Shown piece after piece: positions 10,023-21,488 of a DNA stretch of 64,000 bases. Position 1 is the first letter of the stretch, and each line of letters starts with the position of its first letter. A program made the position numbers and the translations under genes. This stretch comes from Druceiella hillmani (taxonomy: Eukaryota; Arthropoda; Insecta; Lepidoptera; Hepialidae): positions 575,501 to 639,500 of the forward strand of contig JAYKKI010000088.1 of NCBI GenBank assembly GCA_039881145.1, read 5' to 3'. The notes under the pieces were generated by a model. The model was not told where the DNA came from and did no database searches. It saw nothing but the letters and a program-made list of their open reading frames with translations.

Positions 10023-12640
10023 AGTAGATAAATAAATAAATAAAAGTTGCAAAAAATGAGCCCACGAAAATATTGTTTAGGCACTTTGAAATTTTAATGT
10101 ATTTTATAGAGTCTATAGAATATGAAAATAAAAATGCCAGAAAATTTAAAGTGTTATAATAGGTAGGCATGAGTTAGAGAGAGAATGCTATTTAGCAGCT
10201 GCCAGGACTTTATCCCGCCATATTGTAATTGGCTGCTAGAGATACCACGTGACCCGAGTGTAGGTAAACTGTTTTTTTTTTGTGAAAATGGACAACTTAA
10301 AGCTTACACCAAGTAAAGTCAATCTATCATGGGATATGGTAGTGCGTAAAATAGTTTTTTTACTATGTTTTTTACTTTGCTTCGTTGCGTTTGATATTAA
10401 GGTACACCTTGACACCGCCAAAGAGAGGGAATTTTCTACTTTAGATATTTCAGTGACAAAGTACTCGATAATATTATAGCCAATAGTTAAATGCGCTGTC
10501 GGTCAATATTTTTGATTGATTCATTTTCTATCAAAAATTTTAAACATTCATTCCTCAGAATTGTACCGTAAAACAGATGTCTGAAAATATCTAATTACAA
10601 TATTGTTATTTGAATACTTTTTTACCAAATAATGCTAAATTAATAACATTTCACGTATCTTACTTACAGAGTCGTAATGTTCTCATTTAAATATTTGAGA
10701 TCAGTAACTAAACTTGTTAACTCGGTCGCAACTACAAGTTCCTGAATTTTTGTTATCAACATTTATAATAAAACAACGCAAAAAATTTTTATATTTCACA
10801 GAACAATTTTGCATTAAATTTAACACCGATCGAGGAAGTCTCCAAATTCTTTAAAACCACTTTTTCATCAAACGACATTATTCACCGTTTTTAATACTTT
10901 ACACCGAATTCCTTAAGTAATATGATAAATGACTACAGTACGTTTACATATACTATTATGGTAAGGCAATAATAATTAGATAGTTTTTTAAAAGATAATA
11001 ATTATATGAGTGAGTCATGCTGGAGACAGTCAAACAGATCGCGTTTTCTGACTTGCGCCGACTGAACGTGGTGTTTGGAAAATTTTTTCACTTAAATTTA
11101 TGCTCGGAATAGTTGGATGAACTTTCATTTAATATCAAATATATTTACTTTAATTAACATGGCATATATTTAAGGTTATAGTTTTACGTAAGATAATTTC
11201 ACCAGAAAATATTTAGTAATGTAAATAAATGGTGATACTGTATTAATATTTTTGAGTCATGGAGAAAAAATATATTTTTTACGAACACCTCTTTCGTTTA
11301 ATTTTGTATTGAAATGTACTCGGGGCTGTGAAAAGTTTCGCATGAAAAAATTACATTACTCTAATTGGAAGTTTATTTGTTTGTCATCAGAAAATGCTAT
11401 TGGTATTTTGCTTGGTCCTTATATGGGATGCAGCGTGATACATTCAGAATTTTGTTTCATCTGAATGGTTCCTCGCTAATAAAAAAAATTACAAGATTTG
11501 TCTAATTAATGATTTAAATAAAAATTTTTAAAGGTACTAAAAAAATGTTAATTGATTTACATTCACATCTTCAATTGCCCTGCAATACTGGCCCAACTCT
11601 GTACCATCTCCGGTACTTTCCACTGGTGGAGGACATAGCCAAGGCTGTACTGAATTCTTTTGGTCCCATCTGACTTTCCTTGTACACTACATGGATACGA
11701 CACCAACCCACCAATTTAAAAAAAAAATGAAATATTTATATACGGAAATTTTTTTATTACACTTTTGTTACGTTTTAGTATACTTCATTGAATATTTTTA
11801 TTTTGAAGGTCGGAAAGGCAATCTGATGTGTTGTATTTTATTACAATATTAACTTACTAAAAGGGTATTCACTTTCTCTATTTCATCCGACAAATTGCAC
11901 TTGTATGTGCGAAAACGCATTTGTGTGGGTTTGCGTTAGTACTAACATGATCACCTCTTTGTAAAGGTAATTTCTAAAATGGAACTGATACTCAAAACTG
12001 AATAGCAAACACGCGAATAGCGAGGGATTACTATATTTTGTATTGTTGAATAATTTTTATTGTTTTGAATTCTCAATGATATGATTGAAATTCTCAATAT
12101 TAAGTTTATATGACATGTGTACATAGTTTGATATATCGTTTCTAGCTGTTACATGAGAGCAGTAGGTCATATTTTATTTTATACCTGCTTAGAGCGTGCA
12201 GAAATACCCTGTAACATTTACCTGTCTGTCATGGGTTTGCATTGATCGGTACAGTATTGTGAGGTGAGTCCAGTCAGAATGTTTTCTGCTCTATTAACTG
12301 CTTCAGGAGTATGATTATGGAGTTACTTGGTAGTTCACAATTGACTGCTAGTCGGTATGACAAGAATTTAAATCACTTGTTTTTTTTCTGTTTTTTTTTT
12401 TTGTTTATTGCTTTATATTATACTTTTGCCTTTAAACAACACCTCATAGAATTGTCATAAAATGGATAATATCAATCATGTATCTAATGTCATCCTCAAA
12501 AACCAAATGTTAGGCATATCTTACTTTCAAATGTCATTATTAACATTTCTTTATGAATATGGTGTATCATCGAAAGTGGCTCTCGGTGGGTAACCTGGAA
12601 TATATTTCAAAACTTAAACTTATTTATCCCTCACTTCCAG
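10023..12640. other. Intronic region of poly(A) polymerase
   Basis: AT-rich, no supported exon. A locally GC-richer patch at about 11560-11715 could be an old repeat; it has no splice-flanked open frame that I trust. Confidence 0.5.
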
Positions 12641-12802
12641 ATGTCAATATCGAACATATGCTCGATGTGGTTCATTGGTCTGGTGTTTGAGAAGACAGAG
12701 AACCTGAACGTTGATCTTACGCAGGACATTTTGAGCTTCACGACTGCTGTGCACGGTCAGGCAGCCAACATTCACATGCTCAAGGCGGGCATGCAGATTG
12801 AG
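12641..12802 (+). CDS. hrg: Poly(A) polymerase, RNA-binding domain exon
   Basis: 54 codons bounded by a CACTTCCAG acceptor and a GAG|GTGGGT donor, phase 0 at both ends. The translation contains SMWFIGLVFEKTENLNVDLT, then QDILSFTTAV and QAANIHMLKAGMQIE. This is the diagnostic start of the RRM-like C-terminal domain of canonical poly(A) polymerases; human PAPOLA has MWVIGLVFKKTEN followed by a VDLT..IQSFT segment, and Drosophila hiiragi is closer still. The domain contacts RNA beside the catalytic core. No stops or missing residues are seen. The following intron is about 8.5 kb and full of repeats. Confidence 0.95.
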
Positions 12803-13390
12803 GTGGGTACTGGATATATTGGTATTTTTCTTTTGTGACTGCCTTAGCCCTTTTATGAATATTATTTGCTTCTTTCACTTACACATAATTATTGCACCTT
12901 TATTTGGACATTAAACTTCCCAGGGCTGGCTTTAAACGACACTGTGATTTTTTTGTTCTTCAATTATTAAAGAGCTGGGCCTACTGATTGATCAAAACCT
13001 CAACAGGTAACTCAAGATGAATAGTGTTGGTTGTTGAATCTTCAACAGATATTGGTTTTTAATTCATCTAGGAAATACGTCCGAAGTAATTCATAAGCTG
13101 TGAAAAAAATTTGACGTAATTGAATTTATTGTCTTTGGCTGCGCGCAGGAAAAATATCATTACACTGAAATTAATTATGTTTTAATTTTATATCTTATTT
13201 TCTTGAATTTGGTATAAAATTCTGAAAAAAGTGGTGTAATTTTCCTGAAAATAAAATTATCTAATTCAAGAAAAAGCATGAACAAAATGTTATTTCATCT
13301 CATATATGACCATAGTACCACTAAAACCTGGGTGAAATAGTATTTATCACTTGAGTTGTATAATTATAGATAAATTACCAATATATATTT

Positions 13391-13816
13391 ACTAGCGTGA
13401 CCCGTGCGAAGTCTTCGCATTATTTATTCCATTATGAAGCTCAGATGACAGATCAAACAAATATTTTACTAAAATTGACATATAGAGGCGCAAGTATCAA
13501 AAGCATTGAGCTAAAGCGCCACTTTATTTATACGTGAGTGGATTTGAAATTAAACAAAAATTTTACCGACCGTCAATCATATTGACGTTGAGCCGTTAGA
13601 TGGCAGCATTGCTGTTTTGTGTATATAATTTTAATAATTAATTAATTTGCAAAAACAATAGCAATAATAAATTTTTTAGTTGTGGATGCCGGTAGAGCAA
13701 GCAATTATCTATAAAATGATATATAATTTATGTGGATTAGTTGTGAGGTTTTTTCTAAAAAGGGAGAGTAACATCTTAACCTTAGCGTATTAATATATAT
13801 GATGATGATGATGATA
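13391..13816 (+). repeat. Interspersed repeat, copy 2
   Basis: Begins ACTAGCGTGACCCGTGCGAA and ends in ATGATGATGATGATG. Inverted partner of 1352-1777, with few differences along about 425 bp. Confidence 0.85.
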
Positions 13817-14094
13817 AATAAATAACCACCAAAATATATGTAAAGAATAAAAAATATTACATTCATCTGACAAGTGAAAGTATTCTAAAAATCTATTCTA
13901 ATCTAAATAAACTTGGTTCTTTTCGTGGCGCATTTTTTATAACAAAATTGTTAATATGCCGAAACTAGGCAAAAGTATTTTCCGCTGTGAATATGTAATA
14001 TTATAATTACTTCGGAAATGAATACTACCGCGTATTCATTATTCATATTATATAAATCTTAAAAATTGACCGAGTTATAAAAGTTTAAATTTAA

Positions 14095-14330
14095 CTTTTA
14101 GAGAAGGATGGCAATACTGTGTTGTGAGGTCATTTTTAATATTGCACATTATATTCTACAAGAGGAAAAGAGACAGGGATATACCCAACTCTATCCGTAT
14201 CTTCAAATTTAGAAGCCTATAACTTGCTTATTTTTCAATCAATTTTTTATTTTTTTTCATGGCTGGTTTTTAGTTAACTTATATTTCACAATATTGTACG
14301 AAAAATATAAAAATTTAGAATGAGTCAACT
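14095..14330 (+). repeat. Dispersed repeat, partner of 32640-32890
   Basis: Shared diverged blocks: GATGGCRATA.TGTGTTGTGA, then ATTCTACAAGAG, then GAGACAGGGA and an AT-rich tail. Direct orientation. Confidence 0.6.
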
Positions 14331-16574
14331 ACAGTACAAAGTAAATAATCACAATCTGCAATAAATTCAGATTATTTTGATATATAATAATAAATAGGAA
14401 TATTTCTCAGTTACCATTTCTGTGAAGTTGGTCTGTTCACATGTGCATCAGTCAAATGTGCGAATGTCCACATATTCTGCCCATGGGCATGTAACTAATA
14501 TTTGAGTATATGTGAGTTCTCAAGTAATAAAAATTTGTGACAACATTTTTAAATGTCATTATTATTTGTTAAATATTACATTTTAAAAAATATTTTTATT
14601 TTACGCAAGCTTCAATATATTAATAAAATTCTCTATATTTACTTTGTGAAATAAGTGTACTTTGTGAAATAAGATTCCAATTTTTACTTCATATGTAAAC
14701 CCTTACATAATGACTATGTTCTTAATTTTTTGTTGAAATCAGTATTCCGTCTCATTCAGATGTATTTAAAAAACTGGAATTCAACTTTTTTGCAATAATT
14801 GAAAACTTGCAATTCTAATTAACTTCAGTTCACACATTTTAATCCTTGTTCCAAGTGAAATCTATTAGAATACACCACTCAAATTTGCACGTTTTTCTTA
14901 AGACCTTGTAAACATCAGTTTACTTGTAATTATTGCGGTCAGATAGACATTTTTTTGCGAGCTGGACAGACACGGGTATACCCACGCTATCTAAGGCATA
15001 TTTAATAAATTGGAATCAACTTATTTACGATAACTGAAAATTTACGTCAATTTTTGTTTACACATTTTTATGTCTTTATCCTTAATGATATTTTAATCAC
15101 TGTTTAAAGTGGTCCATTTCGCTTGCAATCGTTAATTACTTTTTTAAGAAATTCTACATCACTCCATATCACATTATATTTCATGATTTTGAAATTATAA
15201 TTATATTATCAATTATTCCTTCCCACACTGAATTTCACTTAACGGTAATTGTCTGTCATTGCATGGGTATTAGTGTAAATCCAAAAATGATTACTGAAAT
15301 GTTGCTTTTTCACTAATTACTGTTGATAACCTCTGGATCGCATAACGGCACATTCGAGCTAAATGGTATACTGACTATACAGTCATTCGTTCTGTAATGG
15401 GGAATGAGGAAGGTACGGGGGTTTCTTTATACACGCTTCGCGCCGCATTTTTTTTTCCTTAGCAAGTTTGTTTAGAATTGCTGATTTATCATAATTTTTT
15501 ATCGTTTCTATGAGATAGTGGAAAAAAATGGCAAAAAATTGACATTTTTTTTTCATTTTATGATTTAGTTGCCTATTCTTAATGTTGCCTATTTTTTTTC
15601 ATTTTATGTCATCCACCAAAATGTAATCTTGCATACGTTGCAAAAATACCACGCTAATTGTTCCATTTTTAACAGAGATCTCTCCAAACAAACCACACAT
15701 TTCACCCATACAATAACAGTGCCAAGTTTAGATACTATATTTATTCAGTATCATATAACAAAGATTACAAGATTGAAACTTCAGCACGTGGCCCTGCAAC
15801 CTTTAATTTTATGCCAAATATTTGGCTCTCAGGCTATTTGTATAAATTTGTCCTTTAGCCGATATCGGGCGCTCGGGCTGTTTATTAATTAAAACAACTT
15901 CAAAAGTTTACACCAGAGGTTATCAAACTTTTTGCATCTACCTGCCTTGTATTGAATTTTTTTAAATATAATTAACATCATTATGATAGGGTTTTCTTGT
16001 AAGTGGACAATTATAAAAAAAAAAATTTATGTAATTTTACTCAAATCTTAATCACTCCTAAAATAGATGATTTTGATTCATTCTAATTCGTTTTGATTCA
16101 TTTATATTATAAAAAGTATTTTCAAACCAATTTTCTTCTCTATATTCAGAAAACAACATTGACAGTCTGTCTGCTGTCAAAATGAACAGCTATTTCACTC
16201 TTTTCAAGTTTTATGTGTCTTTTTTTGATGACCCTGTGGGGCCTATGTCTTTCATGGATTAGTGTGTTAGATTTGTGTATAGAGGCTACAATAAGTAACA
16301 ATCTGCATTTAGTTTCATTTTGCTGGTCCAAAGAGTTCCGTAGAAATAGCGTTTACAAACTATTACGAAAAATAATGTGACTACATAAAAAAATACAAGA
16401 CTTAAATAAATCTTTTAAGGGGCTTTTTTGTCTTATTGTTTTTTATATAACTATAGGACTACACTGCAGGTTAACGGCATTAATTATCACGTTAATGGAC
16501 ACTAGACATAGGTGTAGCCACGACTTAAGTTGCTAATTTTTTAACGGCATTTACAATGCTATTAAATGTTAGGC
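14331..16574. other. Intronic AT-rich sequence
   Basis: No supported feature. The 107-codon ORF at 15569-15892 has no recognisable domain, no codon bias and no splice context. Confidence 0.5.
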
Positions 16575-16675
16575 GATGGCTTGAGTGACAGTCTTTTTTG
16601 GCACATCATAGAGATTTAGCGCGTTATTTAAAGCGTATAGTGTCCACACCTGCGTTTGTAGTGAGAGTGTGACAA
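16575..16675. repeat. Source copy of a segment duplicated at 17043-17141
   Basis: About 100 bp (GGCTTGAGTGACAGTCTTTT to GTAGTGAGAGTGTGACA) recurs with few differences inside piggyBac MITE copy C. Confidence 0.9.
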
Positions 16676-16991
16676 GAGCATACACGTTTTTGAGGCAGAT
16701 GTGGATTAAAGGAGACCCTCAGACCTGTTGAATTAATATTAAGTATTCTGTGGCTATGGAGTGGATGAAAAAGTGATTGAATTTCTTGAAGTACTTCCAA
16801 CTGAACCAAGTTTATGGGATCTACGACAAAGGTTGTAAAATATAACCGGTCGTTCAGTAGCGGGTTGTATCAGCGTTTATCACTGAATGCGGGGGTAGCT
16901 ACTCTGAGATAATGAGCGTTAGAAGTAAACCTTTAGTGAGGCTCCACTTGGGTCCAAGACTGTATGGCCTTTGGTCGGTTTTCTTTATTAA

Positions 16992-17673
16992 CTGTTTTAG
17001 TGTCTCGAAAAAAACTGTATCTCTTCCAAAAATTATCCAATCTTGGCTTGAGTGACAGTCTTTTATGGCACATCAAAGAGATTAAGCGCGTTATTTAAAG
17101 CGTATAGTGTCCACACCTGCGTTTGTAGTGAGAGTGTGACAGAAAAAAAACTGTATCTCTTCCAAAAATTATCCAATTTTAATAATTTTTTCGGTGTTTT
17201 CTTAATAAAAACTTGTACAAGGATAATAAAATACAAAGAAAATTATGGAAATATATATTGTGAACAAAAAATTAAATCAAGATCACATCGTCATTTTCGC
17301 AGTCCGGTACATCCTCCGTATCAGCAAAATAATTGTTATTGTCACTATTATTTGTGAGCGCACCACAATGTCAATCCCACTATCACTTTCTTCACAACTT
17401 GAAAAACGATCATTTTCACTCGAATTATTTTCGTATTCCGACATTATGGGTTAAAAATGTTCTTTTCCTGGATTCTTTTTATATTGTAATTACTAATAAT
17501 ATTATAATTTGAATTTTATGTAACACGTAGAAAGATAAAATATTAGCGATGCGTGCGAGTGACCTCTCCTACCGCGTGCTAAACAGCGACTGATTTCGCG
17601 AGCACACTCGCGCTCCTGGCAAATTTAGTTAGTATGCGCACGAACACGATTGCATTCGTCAGCACTTTAATGG
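16992..17673 (-). mobile_element. piggyBac-type MITE, copy C (rearranged)
   Basis: TTAA at 16988-16991 and 17674-17677; the ends are CTGTTTTAGTG and CACTTTAATGG, more diverged than copies A and B. A roughly 75-bp piece near the left end is missing. A 100-bp copy of nearby flanking DNA (16575-16675) is inserted at 17042-17141, bracketed by repeated AACTGTATCTCTTCC. Confidence 0.8.
17281..17444 (-). pseudogene. piggyBac transposase N-terminal remnant, copy C
   Basis: Same N-terminal frame as copies A and B (MSEYENNSSENDRFSSCEES), but an internal deletion of about 40 bp after the IVVRSQ segment shifts the frame. Confidence 0.6.
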
Positions 17674-18306
17674 TTAAACTAGCGATTTTCAAAATGAATA
17701 AAAGACAAATTTCTATCCCAACAAGTAGTGTTCTGCACACACAATTAAGACTTCTATTTAATTTTTATTTTACCATTACATTCAAATAATGTCTTATATA
17801 GTTGCTTAACGTTTTAACTTTTGCGGTCAGATTAATGTGACAAAGCTCTAAGCGCCTATTTATATGATGCAAATAACTGCCGAAATAAAGTTTAATTATC
17901 TGTTTGGAATATTATAGATATGTCAAAAAACATTGATGTATTGGATGTAAAGTATGTACAAATGAAAAGATCGCAAAAAATTCTCGATTTTACGAAGGAT
18001 ATTACAGTACTTGTTAGACGCCAGTGTTGGATTAATCCGACGCTAGTAATGGGACACAATACGAATAGTAATCTGTTTTCCTTCACGTCTTATAATAACA
18101 AAAACATTTTCTTATATTAAATTAAGGATGTTAGAAACAAAAACGAGTGATGTAATACAAAATTAAAATTTTTTTTTAAGATATTAATAATCTCACAAGT
18201 TAGTTGAATAACAGTAATATTATTTAATAATCTATGGGTAATATCATATCATACCCTATTACACAAACTGTCATGAATGAATTTCGATCTTTTCTCTGGG
18301 CTACTT

Positions 18307-18455
18307 GTGACGTTAGAGACAAGTGGAGAATTCCATTGGTAATGTGTACCAGGTCCGCTTGTGACGTTAGAGACAAGTGGACAATTCCATTGGTAATGTG
18401 TACCAGGTCCGATTGTGACGTTAGAGACAAGTGGACAATTCCATTGATAATGACG
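18307..18455. repeat. 54-bp tandem repeat, about 2.8 copies
   Basis: The unit starts GTGACGTTAGAGACAAGTGG. The period is 18 codons, so both strands stay open; the + strand frame repeats CDVRDKWTIPLVMCTRS. Confidence 0.95.
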
Positions 18456-18486
18456 TGGCACACACATCCTTTTATAATTTTTGTAG

Positions 18487-18578
18487 ATATCGATAATACG
18501 TATTATAAAGTGAGTATGACCAACGAATTACTACAAATTGTAGAAAGAGATAAAAAGTTAACTTCATTTAATGAAGAG
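18487..18578 (+). CDS. Possible exon 1 of an unrecognised nested gene
   Basis: Preceded by TATAATTTTTGTAG (a good acceptor) and followed by GAAGAG|GTAAAT (a fair donor). It holds 2 bases plus 30 open codons: the frame contains IDNTYYKVSMTNELLQIVE and ends KLTSFNEE. It leaves in phase 0, compatible with the ORF at 19203-19526. Lies in the 8.5-kb poly(A) polymerase intron on the same strand. No family recognised; chance or a decayed foreign insertion remains possible. Confidence 0.3.
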
Positions 18579-19202
18579 GTAAATTACAGTTTAATTTATT
18601 AAATTATCATTTTCATTACAAGTGCATTAACCAATAAGTCTAGGCTAGAATTTGTAGCATGAAGCAACTTGTGTCACGAACATAACTAGTTGTTAATGCT
18701 ATGAACAGATACATTGCGCATTTTAGATTGTATTAGCAGTGTTTGCGTTGTGGCCTGTGTGGTTTACTGGTAATATATAAATTTTTAGATTTCCGTATGC
18801 AAAGAATCTGAGCGGAAGTCTATTGTTGGTGCAAATCGTCTGTCCTTGTTTCAGGGGCTTCTAACTCGTAAACTTAATAAGCAGCAAAGTTGAAATTGCA
18901 TATATTATGTATTTCTTTTGCCCAAGACGGAAAATCATAATCAATATTAATTTTCCTCAAATTGAAACCTTCATTGTGCTACCTGCACTTGGCCAATTTT
19001 TATTTATTCTGTAATTTTTTATTTGTTTGTTTTAGATGCACTCAACATAAATATTATAATAACTCTGATATATATTAAAAATAACTCTGTATCTTTCCTT
19101 TTAATTATGTTAAAGCCTGGCTTTCGTAATTAACAAAATAAAAGTTACCGCAAGCAGTAGTTACATTAGTGTTAATATTTTAATTATTTTTTTTATCGAG
19201 GG

Positions 19203-19526
19203 CAGGAAAACAAGTTTACTGGCTCTGACAGATTACAAAACTTGTATTGGATTGGTTTGACGAGTTTTGTGTCGGGAATAAACCCAAGTACAAAATTAAA
19301 TACTGATTTTTCGGAGTTTGTAGTTATTGAATATTTTTTGCATGAAGAGTTTGTATTAAAAAAAGTTTGTTTCACAAATAAATATCACCAAAGCTTGTTA
19401 CGTCATGATGCTTTGAGAACTTATCCAACGCTCCAAGATTGGAAAGATGCTACTCTTACACATATTGGTAGATGCTACAAATACATAATTGGTAACAGCA
19501 AAAACTACACCATTCACAAGGAATGA
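19203..19526 (+). CDS. Possible last exon of an unrecognised nested gene
   Basis: The frame is open for about 107 codons up to TGA at 19524-19526, which is long for this AT-rich DNA. A possible acceptor (ATCGAGGGCAG|GAAAAC) lies at about 19195-19205; phase 0 would join the candidate exon at 18487-18578. The translation includes DRLQNLYWIGLTSF, FVVIEYFLHEEF and LQDWKDATLTHIGRCYKYI. Amino-acid use looks protein-like (Trp, Cys, His spread evenly), but I do not recognise a domain. It could be a nested gene, a retrogene or a relic of a virus or transposon. Confidence 0.35.
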   Translation, partial: QENKFTGSDRLQNLYWIGLTSFVSGINPSTKLNTDFSEFVVIEYFLHEEFVLKKVCFTNKYHQSLLRHDALRTYPTLQDWKDATLTHIGRCYKYIIGNSKNYTIHKE

Positions 19527-20016
19527 ACGTATTTCTACAGAAAAGCACTGGTTAACTGACCTCTTGTACCACTCGGAAATATTTCATAAAACAATGGATA
19601 GGTACATCACTATAACGGCTATGTTAATGTTTTATGATATATTAATAAACTAGAATAAAATTGAAATCAAAAACTACACAAACGGGCCATAAAGACTGTT
19701 ACTTATTTGGACAAATTGTGAACATTTTAGCATCAGAGTTGTTCAAAGGTGATGAGATTAAAATAAAAAACTAAAAATATTTACTGTAAACTCGTAAATA
19801 CTAAAATTTTTAATTTCTGTAATGTAAAATAAACTAGTACTTAAATCTTTATAACATTTTTTGTGAGATAATTAACAAACGTTAATATTTGTCCAGACTG
19901 ATTTTCTGATGTTTCTATTATAATAAATTACTGAGTGCCAAAAATATATTTTTTTTTTAATGTTGAACAAAAAATACAATTGTTTTTTGCCTATACTACA
20001 TTTATTAAAGATATTT

Positions 20017-20028
20017 AAAATTTGTTTC
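20017..20028. repeat. Target-site duplication, left copy
   Basis: AAAATTTGTTTC, repeated at 20998-21009 after the poly(A) tail of the jockey element. Confidence 0.85.
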
Positions 20029-20997
20029 TACTACTTCTAAACTACTACACTCCTACCTGACAGAACGCTGGTACCAAGTGAAAGAGGCTGAAGCCACTTC
20101 CGAGTTCTATGAAGTCAAAGCGGGCGTTCCCCAAGGATCAGTCTTGGGACCTTTATTGTATACCTTGTATATGTGTGACCTACCGAGCACAGAGGGCACA
20201 ATAACTGCGACATTTGCTGATGACACGCCGATTCTGGCAAGCAGTAAGAATGCTAATGAAGCCTCAGAAATGTTACAAACTGGCCTTGACAAAATAACAA
20301 ATTGGCTCCACAAATGGCGCATCAAGGCAAGCGCTGCTAAGTCCGTCCATGTCACCTTCACTTTGCGGAAGGGCAACTGTCCAGCTGTGAAACTGGAGAA
20401 CAACACACTTCCCCAACGAGACAGCGTAAAATACCTTGGCCTACACCTTGACCGACGTTTAACCTAACGCCAACACATAAAAAGAAAGAGAGATGAGCTC
20501 AAGATAAGATACAACAACCTTTTATGGCTCCTAGGAAGGAATAATAAACTATCTCTAAACAACAAGCTACTCATCTACAAAGCCATCTTAAAACCAGTTT
20601 GGCTACATGGCGTTCAGTTATGGGGAAGTGCCAGTAACTCAAACATTGCCATACTGCAACGAATGCAAAATATGATACTGCGCTCAATCTCGAATGTCCC
20701 ATGGTACATCACTAACATGGAAATACATGAACAGTTGGGTATGAACACTGTGAAATCGGAGTTTACACAAATGACAGAAAGATACAGAGAGAGGCTGGAA
20801 CGCCACCCAAACAAACTCGCAACTGAACTACTTACTCGTAGTTATCAGAAGCGCCTCAAAAGAAAGGATGTCCTAATCTCCTGATTACGAGTAGATGCTC
20901 TCATTGGAGGGCATACTCTACCTGACCTATCATCGCCCACAAAACATCCGCTAAAAGCAAATGCTGATTGCAGATTATAATAGAGAAAAAAAAAAAA
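20029..20997 (+). mobile_element. 5'-truncated jockey-type LINE
   Basis: About 970 bp ending in a poly(A) run and flanked by a 12-bp target duplication (20017-20028 and 20998-21009). Only the 3' part of the reverse transcriptase and the short 3' UTR are kept, as expected from incomplete reverse transcription. Inserted in the poly(A) polymerase intron in the sense orientation. Confidence 0.92.
20043..20883 (+). pseudogene. jockey-type reverse transcriptase, C-terminal part
   Basis: Reads VKAGVPQGSVLGPLLY (conserved RT block), FADDT at about 20213-20227 (catalytic Asp pair), NWLHKWRIKASAAKS, KYLGLHLDRRLT, then one in-frame TAA at 20464-20466. It continues in the same frame through KPVWLHGVQLWGSAS, NVPWYITNMEIHEQLG and RYRERLERHPNKLA to the final stop. 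The last blocks are typical of jockey-clade elements. A single stop in about 280 codons suggests a fairly recent insertion. Confidence 0.9.
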
Positions 20998-21332
20998 AAA
21001 ATTTGTTTCAATGTCGGCGTCTGATGCACCAATGACTCTTAAATACTTATTGGGAATTAGAAATTGTCAAAATTTATGACAGATACGAATGTAAAGCACG
21101 GGTTGCACGGCAGCAGCAAATTTATGAAATCTGTAAATGTTAAAAAGTTATGCAAGTGAATTCAGTTAACGACATTACTAGTTTTTCTATCGATATAATT
21201 CGCCAATCTAAGGCTTAGCGCTAGGAGCGCTAAGCAAACCCTTGGCCTAAAAAGGTTAAAAGATTGCCACTACTCTAGGAAATGACCAACTTTTTTCTTT
21301 AAAAATTAATATTGCGTTTTGTTGCACCTCAG

Positions 21333-21488
21333 GCACGTCACGTCCGTCGCCGTCAGCTTCACCAGTACCTCTCTCCATCGCTGATCAAGCAGCGTGAACG
21401 CAAGTCGTCGCTCACGCCGCACACCAAACGCAAGGCTCCTACTGATGCTGCTCAGGGCAAGAAGATTAAGCGACTCAGCGAGAGCAGT
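21333..21488 (+). CDS. hrg: Poly(A) polymerase exon with nuclear-localisation signal
   Basis: 52 codons between a CACCTCAG acceptor and an AGT|GTGAGT donor, phase 0 at both ends. It starts ARHVRRRQLHQYLSPSLIKQ, continuing directly from GMQIE of the previous exon; the family has a conserved xxHVKRKQLHQ segment at this point. It then carries a basic stretch, KRKAPTDAAQGKKIKRL, with the spacing of a bipartite nuclear-localisation signal, as expected of the nuclear enzyme. Its GC content is clearly higher than the flanking introns. Confidence 0.95.

Noticed and set aside
18249..18467. Repetitive ORFs on both strands at the 54-bp repeat
   Set aside because: The period of 18 codons opens all frames without stops; no evidence of coding.
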